This document shows positions 56,872 to 64,000 of a stretch of DNA of 64,000 nucleotides, in pieces. The stretch is from assembly GCF_003606265.1 (NCBI RefSeq), contig NZ_CP023671.1, positions 2,418,001 through 2,482,000 on the forward strand, in the 5' to 3' direction. Within the stretch, counting starts at the first letter, position 1, and every line of letters starts with the position of its first letter. Made by a program: the position numbers and the translations under genes. This stretch comes from Clostridium septicum. GTDB taxonomy: Bacteria; Bacillota; Clostridia; Clostridiales; Clostridiaceae. Under the pieces are notes generated by a model. The model made no database searches. It saw only the letters and a program-made list of their open reading frames with translations, and was not told where the DNA came from.

Positions 56872-56908
56872 AAGATGATTTCTGTAGTCATAGGAGTCAT
56901 CTTTTTTT
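56872..56908 (+). terminator. Terminator of the nitrogenase-like operon
   Basis: AAGATGA pairs with TCATCTT, with inner partial pairing, followed by six T. Confidence 0.75.
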
Positions 56909-56910
56909 AT

Positions 56911-57186
56911 TCCATTGAGCCCTATAATTATTATGCTAGGCAATATAATCATCTATTTCTCTAACTAAATCCTCAAAAGTTTCACATTCTTTAACGTTTG
57001 CTTAATCTTTCAAATGTCCAAAAAAGGATTACTGGTGGCGTTGTCCCAACAGTTACCTCGTCTAGACATCGATTTTAAGTTTCATTTGAAAAATTGGACT
57101 TGTATAGTAAGAACCTTAATCTGAATGAATAAATTCATCTTTGTAGATGCATTTAGAATCGTCGACAAATAAGCCTTTTCACCATC
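56911..57186 (-). pseudogene. IS3 orfB transposase remnant
   Basis: Read on the minus strand in changing frames, the remnant shows SMSRRGNCWDNA, then FFGHLKD, then FEDLVREIDDYI and HNNYRAQWN. This is the classic C-terminal end of IS3-family transposases, including the catalytic Glu region (here mutated). Upstream pieces (TSPIFQMKLK-like, DGEKAYLS-like) are also present but out of frame. Confidence 0.8.
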
Positions 57187-57266
57187 TTTATAAAATAGAT
57201 AAGTTATATATGTTAATAACACTTTTGCAGGGATATCTTGATTAAAGTTTCTATGTAACTAGGTCT

Positions 57267-57533
57267 TCAACTGTTAAATTTTCTAGTATTCTGTAATTGT
57301 GATACTCCATTTCTACAGAATGCGGAGAGTAATATTTTACCAGTTGATTTAACAGGCTTCATATCTAAAATTTCTATATTAAAATCATGTTCCTCAAATA
57401 TTTTTCTTGGAAGCTTACCATTATTATTTGCGGCTATAAAACTTCTTTTAAATTTATCAGTATATGTAGATCCCTTACTACTAACTTTTTTAGATAGGTT
57501 TGCTAGTTCTTCTGTAAATATCTTATTGCTCAT
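57267..57533 (-). pseudogene. IS3 orfA-like fragment
   Basis: This 88-codon frame reads MSNKIFTEELANLSKKVSSK and continues with TYTDKFKRSFIAANNNGKL and PRKIFEEHDFNIEIL. It resembles the helix-turn-helix orfA of clostridial IS3 elements, which are normally longer. It has lost the C-terminal part and its orfB is broken. Confidence 0.7.
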
Positions 57534-57731
57534 TTTATCTTATTCTAGTTCTATTTATTTAATTATACATAAAAGTACCTTACAGAATAGACTTTTTATC
57601 TTGTCTATCCTATAGGGTACATTTTAAGATTTGAATAGTTTTTTTAGTGTGACAAGCATAATAAACAACTTGACAGTGAAAATTTGTTTTGGGATTGCTA
57701 TTGAGAACCACTAGCTAAAAGAAATTCTCTT

Positions 57732-57995
57732 TTATAACTGTATTAGATAGATAAATATTGCTGAAGTTCCTAATAGAATAGCTAAATCGATAAGAGCTAA
57801 CTTATTCTCGTTCTTTATGATTGCTATTACTAAAGTAATAATACCTACTATAATATTAATACAAGCTAAAATAGGATTGGTAAATAGACCCATAAGAAAT
57901 ATAGATTCTAATATATATAGTCCTGTAATAATAAATAGAATTGTGTGCATTATTTTAATTAGCTTATTTTTGTTCTTAAAAATATTATTAAACAT
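57732..57995 (-). CDS. Small three-helix membrane protein of unknown function
   Basis: This 87-residue protein has a basic N-terminus (NIFKNKNKLIK) and three hydrophobic helices (about residues 15-33, 38-58, 66-85). A TAGGAGG site precedes the ATG, so translation is plausible. The family is not recognised. It lies next to the IS3 remnant and may be part of a shortened operon. Confidence 0.6.
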   Translation of the reverse strand: MFNNIFKNKNKLIKIMHTILFIITGLYILESIFLMGLFTNPILACINIIVGIITLVIAIIKNENKLALIDLAILLGTSAIFIYLIQL

Positions 57996-58380
57996 AGCAT
58001 TTTACCTCCTAATCATATACTATTTAAAATAGTGTACTTTTTTAAAAAATTATACTATTTGAATAAAAAATTTTCAATATTTTCTATTAAGAGCAGAAAT
58101 ATATTGTATTTTGTAAATACAATACTTCTTAACTAGTTTTCAATATATTAACTAAAGTAAAAGTTGTCAGATAATATGGATTTTTTATTTGTATTTAGAA
58201 TATTAGTGGTTAGATGTGAAGTTCAAAAATTTGTAAAAAGATATCTGCTTAAGAAATGTCTTTTTTATATATCAAATTTAAAAATATTGAAAAAATAAAA
58301 ATAATTATGTAACAAATTGAATTAATTTGGTATAATTAACCTAAAGAAATAATTATTAAAAAAGAAAAATTTTAAAAATA
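57996..58380. other. Gene-free AT-rich gap before the first rubrerythrin
   Basis: No credible gene is seen. A short stem (ATTGTATTT/AAATACAAT, 58103-58123) and a terminator-like hairpin with T-run (about 58238-58267) are present, with no gene to serve on the plus strand. They may be remnants or belong to an unannotated small RNA. Confidence 0.35.
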
Positions 58381-58382
58381 TA

Positions 58383-58411
58383 TTTACAACTAATAATAAT
58401 TATTATATAAT
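58383..58411 (+). promoter_or_regulatory. Promoter with PerR-like operator, rubrerythrin copy 1
   Basis: TTTACA (58383-58388) and TATAAT (58406-58411) are 17 bases apart. The spacer is filled by the perfect 7-1-7 palindrome TAATAATAATTATTA (58391-58405), matching the PerR box TTATAATNATTATAA at 12 of 14 positions. Peroxide-relieved repression is expected. About 105 bases of leader follow, with a TGTAAG/CTTACA pairing. Confidence 0.8.
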
Positions 58412-58521
58412 AATAAATGTAAGATACCTCAAAGGAAAATGGGAACTTACAAAAACAATAATAAATGTATTTAAAGAATTTTAAATAAAATGTGGATGTA
58501 AATAAAGGGAGGATTTTAATT

Positions 58522-59064
58522 ATGAAAAAATTTGTTTGTACAGTATGTGGATATGTTCATGAAGGAGATGCAGCACCAGAAAAGTGCCCATTATGTCAAG
58601 TAGGAGCAGATAAATTCGTTGAACAAAGTGGAGATTTAGCTTGGGCAGATGAACACAGAGTAGGAGTTGCTAAAGATGTAGATCCAAGAATCATGGAAGG
58701 ATTACAAGCTAACTTTATGGGAGAATGTACAGAAGTTGGAATGTATTTAGCAATGTCAAGACAAGCTGATAGAGAAGGATATCCAGAAGTAGCAGAAGCA
58801 TATAAGAGAATTGCATGGGAAGAAGCAGAACATGCAGCAAAATTTGCTGAGTTAATAGGGGAAGTAGTAGCAGCAGATACAAAAGCTAACTTACAAGCTA
58901 GAGTAAATGCAGAACATGGAGCATGTCAAGGAAAGAAAGAATTAGCAACATTAGCTAAACAATTAAACTTAGATGCAATTCATGATACAGTTCATGAAAT
59001 GTGTAAAGACGAAGCAAGACATGGAATGGCTTTCTCAGGATTATTAAATAGATATTTCAAATAA
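58522..59064 (+). CDS. Reverse rubrerythrin, copy 1
   Basis: This 180-residue protein has the rubredoxin domain first (residues 1-35, CTVCGY and CPLCQ). A ferritin-like diiron domain follows ([40 protein letters not shown]). This reversed order defines reverse rubrerythrins, NADH-linked peroxide and oxygen reductases of clostridia such as Rbr3A/Rbr3B of C. acetobutylicum, which are also tandem and PerR-controlled. I chose the ATG at 58522, after AAAGGGAGG; a GTG at 58492 has no site. Confidence 0.95.
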   Translation: MKKFVCTVCGYVHEGDAAPEKCPLCQVGADKFVEQSGDLAWADEHRVGVAKDVDPRIMEGLQANFMGECTEVGMYLAMSRQADREGYPEVAEAYKRIAWEEAEHAAKFAELIGEVVAADTKANLQARVNAEHGACQGKKELATLAKQLNLDAIHDTVHEMCKDEARHGMAFSGLLNRYFK

Positions 59065-59073
59065 GATAAGTTT

Positions 59074-59104
59074 AAAAGCTCGCCTTTATAAGCGAGCTTT
59101 TTTA
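59074..59104 (+). terminator. Terminator, rubrerythrin copy 1
   Basis: AAAAGCTCGC pairs with GCGAGCTTTT, followed by T. Confidence 0.92.
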
Positions 59105-59419
59105 TTTTTTAATGAATTTATATTAATGTTTAGACACTTTATAACTTAATCATAATATAAAATTAAGTAAATTTACATAAACAATAAAGGTATATAATTT
59201 AGTTTTTATTAAATAAACTTTAGAGATAGTATATATAAATTAAATTTAGAATAAAATTTTAATAAGTATAGGTAGATATAATTACTTTAGAATATAAATT
59301 AGAATTTTATAAAATAATTAATAAACATACAGAATATTAAGTTAAGATGATAAAATTTAATGTTGAGAAAACCTTTATCTTAAATGATATTAAAAATAAA
59401 AGAAAAAATTTAAAAAAGG
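59105..59419. other. Gene-free gap between the rubrerythrin copies
   Basis: This stretch of about 315 bases is very AT-rich with many stops in all frames; I see no gene, hairpin or repeat of note. Confidence 0.5.
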
Positions 59420-59421
59420 TA

Positions 59422-59450
59422 TTTACAACTAATAATAATTATTATATAAT
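59422..59450 (+). promoter_or_regulatory. Promoter with PerR-like operator, rubrerythrin copy 2
   Basis: The same TTTACA-17-TATAAT promoter with the palindrome TAATAATAATTATTA in the spacer (59430-59444), so both copies should respond alike. Confidence 0.8.
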
Positions 59451-59560
59451 AATAAATGTAAGATACCTCAAAGGAAAATGGGAACTTACAAAAACAATAA
59501 TAAATGTATTTAAAGAATTTTAAATAAAATGTGGATGTAAATAAAGGGAGGATTTTAATT

Positions 59561-60103
59561 ATGAAAAAATTTGTTTGTACAGTATGTGGATATGTTCATG
59601 AAGGAGATGCAGCACCAGAAAAGTGCCCATTATGCCAAGTAGGAGCAGATAAATTCGTTGAACAAAGTGGAGATTTAGCTTGGGCAGATGAACACAGAGT
59701 AGGAGTTGCTAAAGATGTAGATCCAAGAATCATGGAAGGATTACAAGCTAACTTTATGGGAGAATGTACAGAAGTTGGAATGTATTTAGCGATGTCAAGA
59801 CAAGCTGATAGAGAAGGATATCCAGAAGTAGCAGAAGCATATAAGAGAATTGCATGGGAAGAAGCAGAACATGCAGCAAAATTTGCTGAGTTAATAGGGG
59901 AAGTAGTAGCAGCAGATACAAAAGCTAACTTACAAGCTAGAGTAAATGCAGAACATGGAGCATGTCAAGGAAAGAAAGAATTAGCAACATTAGCTAAACA
60001 ATTAAACTTAGATGCAATTCATGATACAGTTCATGAAATGTGCAAAGACGAAGCAAGACATGGAATGGCTTTTGCTGGATTATTAAATAGATATTTTAAA
60101 TAA
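59561..60103 (+). CDS. Reverse rubrerythrin, copy 2
   Basis: This 180-residue protein differs from copy 1 at one residue (Ala instead of Ser, in [12 protein letters not shown]). All rubredoxin and diiron ligands are kept. Having its own promoter, leader and terminator, it adds gene dosage for peroxide and oxygen defence rather than a new function. Confidence 0.95.
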   Translation: MKKFVCTVCGYVHEGDAAPEKCPLCQVGADKFVEQSGDLAWADEHRVGVAKDVDPRIMEGLQANFMGECTEVGMYLAMSRQADREGYPEVAEAYKRIAWEEAEHAAKFAELIGEVVAADTKANLQARVNAEHGACQGKKELATLAKQLNLDAIHDTVHEMCKDEARHGMAFAGLLNRYFK

Positions 60104-60112
60104 GATAAGTTT

Positions 60113-60143
60113 AAAAGCTCGCCTTTATAAGCGAGCTTTTTTG
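60113..60143 (+). terminator. Terminator, rubrerythrin copy 2
   Basis: Same hairpin as for copy 1 (AAAAGCTCGC stem). Confidence 0.92.
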
Positions 60144-60166
60144 TGTGTGGAAAAGTATAAAATTTT

Positions 60167-60495
60167 GTAATTGTCTCGACTTTAATAGGTTCTATTGCTA
60201 TATTAAGTATTAATTCAGAAAAAGATTCTACTACTAATATAGATGAATTTTATCTAATAAATATGTAGTAGTTGGGAATACTCAAGGAAGATTTTATTAT
60301 GATGAAAATAGTAATGAGATTTTTAGATATAAACTGTCTGAATGTTTAAATGAAATAAATTTATCGGAATCAGAAGGTACTAAAGAGTTAAAAATGGATT
60401 TTGATAAATTTAAGGAACTATTAATGATTATGTAGAGAAATGGAAGCAAAGAGTTATATGGTAAAAATCATTATAGACTTGAAAAGTTTAGGTAA
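60167..60495 (+). pseudogene. Decayed gene of unknown family
   Basis: Two frames together give a plausible protein. The first ends NSEKDSTTNIDEFYLIN; after a frameshift near 60260, YVVVGNTQGRFYYDENSNEI follows and then LNEINLSESEGTKELKMDF, an in-frame stop at 60433, and NGSKELYGKNHYRLEKFR to 60495. It has no clear start. A terminator follows at 60531. The family is not recognised. Confidence 0.5.
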
Positions 60496-60530
60496 CTTTA
60501 AGTAATAGTATAAAATACTAATGGTTTATG

Positions 60531-60560
60531 AAAAGAGCAACAAGATTGATGCTCTTTTAT
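60531..60560 (+). terminator. Terminator after the decayed gene
   Basis: AAAAGAGCA pairs with TGCTCTTTT. From here to 60866 the sequence is AT-rich and shows no gene; it should contain the cls promoter. Confidence 0.75.
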
Positions 60561-60866
60561 TATCTTATACATAGTAATAAAAGTAATTATTAATTTTTAT
60601 TATAAAAATAAGTCTTTTATTATGTTACATTTATAAAGTTAATTATTAATAAAAGACGTTAATAAATAAAGATTTACTAATCTAAATTACTGAAAGTGAT
60701 TAGCTGAGTTATTTTTTATATATTATATAATTAAATCTTAAATAACTAAATATTATTAAGAATATGAAATTTGAATTAGTGAAAAAGCCTGTATATAATA
60801 TAATAAGTAATGTAATATATAAATATAAACTAGAATTAAATTAAAGTTAGAAAGGTGAATATATGC

Positions 60867-62309
60867 ATGAGTATAACTATAGTAGGTATAACCATACTAT
60901 TAACGATAATTTATATTATAAATATAATTTGTTCTGTATCTCTTATATTTATTGAAAGAAAGGAACCAACCACTACTTGGGCATGGCTTTTAATACTAGC
61001 TGTTTTGCCAGGGGTTGGATTTATAGCTTATTTAACATTTGGGCAAAATTTAAGTAGGCAAAAAATATTTAGAGAAAAGAAAGTTATAGATGAAAGAAAG
61101 GCAAAGGAACTTAGAGACAAATTTAAGGAGTATAATAAGGCACATAAGATTAGGGAAGAATATGTTGATCTGATAAAAATGAATTATAATCATTCAGGTT
61201 CTCTTTATACAACAGGAAATAAAGTTAAAACATACATAAATGGGGAAGATAAATTTAGAGATCTTTTACAAGATATTAAAAGGGCTAAGAAGTTTATACA
61301 TATAGAATATTATATTTTTAGAATGGATGGCTTAGGGAAAACTATATTGAATGAGCTTAAGAAGAAAATTGATGAAGGTGTAGAGGTTAGATTATTAGTT
61401 GATGGAATGGGATCTAAAAATATAAGAACTAAACATATAAAGTATATAAAAAATTTAGGGATAAAATTTGCTATATTCTTTCCAGGTATCCTTCCATATT
61501 TAAATATACGTATAAATTATAGAAATCATAGAAAAATTGTTGTTATAGATGGAGAAGTAGGTTACGTAGGTGGGTTTAATGTTGGAGATGAATATATAAA
61601 TAAAGGTACTCAATTTGAATTTTGGAGAGATACTCACATAAGGGTTCAAGGTGAGGCTGTAAATGAGCTAAACAAGAGATTCATATTAGACTGGGATTAT
61701 GCAGATGAAGAAGAGTTTAAGGATTATGAAAAATATTTTCCTAAGCAGGAATCTTATGGAGATGTTGGAATTCAAATAGTATCATCAGGACCTGATCATA
61801 GAGAGGAATATATAAAGAATGCATATATGAAAATTATTAATAATGCAAAGGAAAGAGTATATATACAGACTCCTTATTTAGTTCCTGATGAGCCAATGAT
61901 GGAAGCTTTAAAAATAGCAGCTTTATCTGGGGTGGATGTAAGAATAATAGTTCCAGGAGAGCCAGATCACTTTTTTATGGAGTGGATGTTAAGCTCAAAT
62001 ATAGGAGATTTATTAGAAGTTGGAGTTAAGATATATAGATATCAAAGAGGATTTATACATTCAAAAACTATTGTAGCTGATGGAAAAGTTTCTAGTATTG
62101 GAACAGCTAATTTAGATATAAGAAGTTTTAAATTAAATTTTGAAATAAATACAGTCATATATGATGAAGAATTCTCTAAAAAGCAAGAGCAAATATTTTT
62201 TAAGGATGAGCAGGATTGTAAGCTTGTAACAAGAGAAGAGTATGAAAGTAGAAGCAGAGGATTAAAAATAAAAGAAGCAATAATAAGATTAATAGCTCCT
62301 ATTTTATAA
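60867..62309 (+). CDS. cls: Cardiolipin synthase
   Basis: This protein of about 480 residues has two N-terminal transmembrane helices (about residues 3-27 and 36-56, with TTTWAWLLILAVLPGVGF). Two phospholipase D HKD motifs follow: HRKIVVIDGEVGYVGGFN and HSKTIVADGKVSSIGTANLD. It joins phosphatidylglycerol units to make cardiolipin at the membrane. I chose the ATG at 60867; a GTG at 60855 directly abuts the ribosome binding site. Confidence 0.95.
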   Translation: MSITIVGITILLTIIYIINIICSVSLIFIERKEPTTTWAWLLILAVLPGVGFIAYLTFGQNLSRQKIFREKKVIDERKAKELRDKFKEYNKAHKIREEYVDLIKMNYNHSGSLYTTGNKVKTYINGEDKFRDLLQDIKRAKKFIHIEYYIFRMDGLGKTILNELKKKIDEGVEVRLLVDGMGSKNIRTKHIKYIKNLGIKFAIFFPGILPYLNIRINYRNHRKIVVIDGEVGYVGGFNVGDEYINKGTQFEFWRDTHIRVQGEAVNELNKRFILDWDYADEEEFKDYEKYFPKQESYGDVGIQIVSSGPDHREEYIKNAYMKIINNAKERVYIQTPYLVPDEPMMEALKIAALSGVDVRIIVPGEPDHFFMEWMLSSNIGDLLEVGVKIYRYQRGFIHSKTIVADGKVSSIGTANLDIRSFKLNFEINTVIYDEEFSKKQEQIFFKDEQDCKLVTREEYESRSRGLKIKEAIIRLIAPIL

Positions 62310-62313
62310 TTTA

Positions 62314-62352
62314 AAAGCCTTAATTTTATATTTCTATATAAAATTAAGGCTT
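62314..62352 (+). terminator. Terminator of cls
   Basis: AAGCCTTAATTTTATA pairs with TATAAAATTAAGGCTT (one bulge), loop TTTC; the following T-run is weak. Confidence 0.7.
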
Positions 62353-62405
62353 CAATTTAAAACAATCAAATAATTCTAAAAATTAATTCTATTAAAGGTT
62401 TGATG

Positions 62406-62433
62406 TTGACAACTATTAAAACTTTGGTATAAT
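62406..62433 (+). promoter_or_regulatory. Consensus promoter of the aro leader
   Basis: TTGACA and TATAAT, both perfect hexamers, are 16 bases apart, about 290 bases before aroF. A long leader with a small ORF and a terminator follows. Confidence 0.85.
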
Positions 62434-62474
62434 TAGGGAAAGAATCGGGGAATCATTACTAAATGGAGGATTTT

Positions 62475-62609
62475 ATGAAAGTAATAAGAAAAGAATTAGC
62501 AAAACTTTATAGATTTTTTTACTCTATATTCTGGGGCTTTTATTTTAGCGCTAGCTATTTGTTTTGCAAAAATAAATATAAATCTTTTCTAATGAGTATT
62601 GATATATAA
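62475..62609 (+). CDS. Candidate aromatic-rich leader ORF before aroF
   Basis: ATG 62475 follows TGGAGGATTTT and reads 44 codons, with LYRFFYSIFWGFYFSASYLF at residues 11-30; 13 of 44 residues are Phe, Tyr or Trp. Between a strong promoter and a terminator ahead of DAHP synthase, this looks like an attenuator leader peptide sensing aromatic amino acids. Against this, a run of seven T precedes the aromatic part. With one T fewer the other frame reads FFTLYSGAFILALAICFAK with more usual codons, which would be a small membrane peptide. Both readings should be kept in mind. Confidence 0.45.
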   Translation: MKVIRKELAKLYRFFYSIFWGFYFSASYLFCKNKYKSFLMSIDI

Positions 62610-62651
62610 AATCTAGAATTTATAAGGACTAGTAAGAATTAGTATATTTAT

Positions 62652-62680
62652 AGAGAGCTCATTATGGGCTCTCTTTTTTT
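62652..62680 (+). terminator. Attenuator-like terminator before aroF
   Basis: AGAGAGCTC pairs with GGGCTCTCT (one T-G pair), loop ATTAT, followed by seven T. It lies between the consensus promoter and aroF, with no other good promoter after it. Confidence 0.85.
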
Positions 62681-62721
62681 GTAATAAATATATATTATAT
62701 TAATAAAAGGGGCTAAAATTT

Positions 62722-63735
62722 ATGATAATTATTTTAAAACCAAAAACCAAAGAAGAAGAGATAAATAGGTTAACAGAAGAGTTAGAAAACAAAGGGGTTA
62801 AAGTTAATCAAGTCATTGGGACAGAACTTATTATTTTAGGATTAGTTGGAGATACAAGTAAAATAGATCCATTGCAAATTGAAGCTAATTATAATGTTGA
62901 AAAGGTAATGCATGTTCAAGAACCTTTTAAAAAGTCCAATAGAGTATTTCATCCGGAAAATACTGTAGTAGATATTAATGGAGAAAAGATAGGTGGAAAG
63001 AAAATTGCTATGATAGCAGGACCTTGTTCTGTTGAAAGTGAAGAACAAATAACCTTTATAGCAGATAAAGTTAAAAAATTAGGGGCAAATTTTTTAAGAG
63101 GTGGTGCATTTAAACCAAGAACTTCACCATATAGTTTTCAAGGATTAAAATATGATGGATTAGAGTTATTAAAAATTGCTAGATCTAAAACAGGTTTACC
63201 AATTGTTACAGAAATTATGTCTCCTTATGATATAGAGGTATTTGAGGAAAATGTTGATGTTATTCAAGTTGGTGCAAGAAATATGCAAAATTTTGATTTG
63301 TTAAATGAACTTGGAAAAATAAATAAACCTATTTTATTAAAAAGAGGATTATCTGCTACAATAGAAGAGTTGTTAATGAGTGCAGAGTATATAATGGCTG
63401 GAGGAAATGAAAGTGTGATTTTATGTGAAAGAGGAATAAGAACTTTTGAAACTTATACACGAAATACATTGGATTTAAGTGCCATACCAGCAATTAAAAA
63501 AATGAGTCATTTGCCAGTAGTTGTTGATCCAAGTCATGCAACTGGAAAAAGATTTATGATAGATCCATTAGCAAAAGCAGCAGTAGCTGTAGGAGCAGAT
63601 GGGTTAATTATAGAAGTGCATAATAATCCTAAAAAAGCATTATGTGATGGGCCACAGTCCATAAAGCCAAATCAATATGGTAGTTTAATAAATGATTTAA
63701 AAGTTATAGCAAAGGCTGTAGGACGTGAAATTTAA
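62722..63735 (+). CDS. aroF: 3-deoxy-7-phosphoheptulonate (DAHP) synthase
   Basis: This 337-residue enzyme condenses phosphoenolpyruvate and erythrose-4-phosphate, the first step of the shikimate pathway. An N-terminal ferredoxin-like regulatory domain (residues 1-70) precedes the barrel with [40 protein letters not shown] and [12 protein letters not shown]. This is the type fused to a small regulatory domain as in Thermotoga. It heads the aro operon; aroB starts 16 bases later. A terminator in the leader suggests attenuation. Confidence 0.95.
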   Translation: MIIILKPKTKEEEINRLTEELENKGVKVNQVIGTELIILGLVGDTSKIDPLQIEANYNVEKVMHVQEPFKKSNRVFHPENTVVDINGEKIGGKKIAMIAGPCSVESEEQITFIADKVKKLGANFLRGGAFKPRTSPYSFQGLKYDGLELLKIARSKTGLPIVTEIMSPYDIEVFEENVDVIQVGARNMQNFDLLNELGKINKPILLKRGLSATIEELLMSAEYIMAGGNESVILCERGIRTFETYTRNTLDLSAIPAIKKMSHLPVVVDPSHATGKRFMIDPLAKAAVAVGADGLIIEVHNNPKKALCDGPQSIKPNQYGSLINDLKVIAKAVGREI

Positions 63736-63750
63736 AAATGAGGTGTTAGT

Positions 63751-64000
63751 TTGAATTTAACTGTTGATTTAAAAGATAGAAGCTATGAAATAGTTATAGA
63801 AAAAGGGTTGATAGATTATATAGGATTAGAAATAAAGAGAGTATTTAAGGGAAAAAAAGTTGTAATATTAACAGATAAAAATGTTGATAAATTTTATGGA
63901 GAAAAAGTTAAATCATCTTTAATAAAAGAAAGCTATGAAGTTAAAAAAGTTGTATTAGAAGCTGGGGAAGGAACTAAATCCTTCCTTACACTTCCAAAGG
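63751..64000 (+). CDS. aroB: 3-dehydroquinate synthase, 3' end outside window
   Basis: The first 83 codons are present, from a TTG start preceded by GAGGTG. The sequence LTVDLKDRSYEIVIEKGLID, then VVILTDKNVDKFYG, then VVLEAGEGTKS is typical of AroB, which converts DAHP to 3-dehydroquinate with NAD and a divalent metal. It is the second gene of the aro operon; catalytic regions lie beyond the window. Confidence 0.93.
   Translation, partial: MNLTVDLKDRSYEIVIEKGLIDYIGLEIKRVFKGKKVVILTDKNVDKFYGEKVKSSLIKESYEVKKVVLEAGEGTKSFLTLPK

Larger units (their letters stand above)
56911..57621 (-). mobile_element. Degraded IS3-family element
   Basis: On the minus strand an IS3-type end (TGTACCCTATAGGATAGAC, 57603-57621) is followed by an orfA-like frame and an orfB remnant with several stops and frameshifts. 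The far end is not recognisable. A hairpin (GTACC/GGTAC and ATAGAC/GTCTAT, about 57575-57620) lies in the end region. The element is dead. Confidence 0.8.
58381..59103. repeat. Direct repeat copy 1 (promoter, gene and terminator of reverse rubrerythrin)
   Basis: This unit of about 723 bp recurs at 59420-60142 (offset 1039) with fewer than ten differences, all in the coding part and mostly silent. The upstream 140 bases are identical. It is a recent tandem duplication of a whole transcription unit or is kept alike by gene conversion. Confidence 0.95.
59420..60142. repeat. Direct repeat copy 2 (promoter, gene and terminator of reverse rubrerythrin)
   Basis: Second copy of the unit at 58381-59103. 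Identity begins at TATTTACAAC and ends in the T-run of the terminator. Confidence 0.95.

Noticed and set aside
58238..58267. Small RNA before the first rubrerythrin
   Set aside because: A terminator-like hairpin exists but I found no convincing promoter at a suitable distance, so I did not call an RNA gene.
58381..60142. Sequencing or assembly duplication of one rubrerythrin gene
   Set aside because: The copies differ at several scattered positions including one amino acid, and tandem pairs of this gene are known in clostridia.
1..64000. tRNA, rRNA, prophage or CRISPR loci
   Set aside because: No CCA-ended cloverleaf-like GC-rich stretch, rRNA segment, phage structural gene or regularly spaced direct repeat was seen; the only clear structured RNA element is the leuS T-box.

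Overview
The window is strongly AT-rich, has short intergenic gaps, AGGAGG-type ribosome binding sites, many TTG/GTG starts and AT-rich hairpin terminators. Its gene content includes Ger-type spore germination genes, reverse rubrerythrins, a LeuRS T-box, PRD antiterminators and a leukocidin-family toxin. This fits a chromosomal segment of a spore-forming anaerobic Clostridium (cluster I, broadly the C. perfringens / C. chauvoei / C. septicum neighbourhood). The species cannot be fixed from the sequence alone. I saw no rRNA, tRNA, CRISPR array or prophage.

Layout. 1-9.6 kb: end of a gerKA-gerKC operon, an AlbA_2 protein with a small P-loop protein, tyrS, a GlcT-like antiterminator, and a leftward two-component system with a lipoprotein. 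9.8-16.7 kb: an orphan FliK-like/FlhB-like pair, a metallophosphoesterase, a PHP phosphatase, and an ArsR repressor beside a four-domain sulfur-trafficking fusion (CoA-disulfide reductase, rhodanese, TusA, DsrE-like). 16.8-23 kb: a regulator-ABC-kinase module, a secreted beta-pore-forming toxin, and a membrane protein/XRE pair behind a very large palindrome. 23-31.6 kb: an orphan cytoplasmic MCP-like protein overlapping a DUF2225 protein, relQ, a GT-C-like membrane protein, and a DUF4116-like/MoxR/VWA-metallopeptidase operon. 31.6-36.4 kb: amino-sugar (ManNAc/sialate) genes: PTS EIICB, nanE, an RpiR regulator, a NanQ-like protein and a decayed second RpiR gene.

36.5-46.1 kb is rearranged by insertion sequences. 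An intact IS256-family element sits exactly in the loop of the terminator shared by map and an iscA-like gene. Further on are a methyltransferase-like gene, a Lit-family gene, T-box-leuS, a 5'-nucleotidase remnant, a frameshifted membrane gene, and an IS6-like element whose transposase carries a stop codon. 46.2-49 kb has small conserved genes and nfo.

49.1-56.9 kb is the most unusual locus. An AraC regulator stands divergent to a seven-gene operon: flavodoxin, NifH-like, a FecBCD-type ABC importer, and NifD-like plus NifK-like subunits. Two Fur-box-like palindromes lie between them, one of them perfect. The cysteine pattern resembles dark-operative protochlorophyllide reductase more than nitrogenase. 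No cofactor-assembly nif genes accompany it in the window. I infer an iron-responsive nitrogenase-like reductase acting on an imported metal complex or tetrapyrrole. After an IS3 remnant come two nearly identical reverse rubrerythrin cassettes with PerR-like operators set in the promoter spacer, a decayed gene, cardiolipin synthase, and the start of the shikimate operon (aroF, aroB) behind a candidate attenuator with an aromatic-rich leader ORF.
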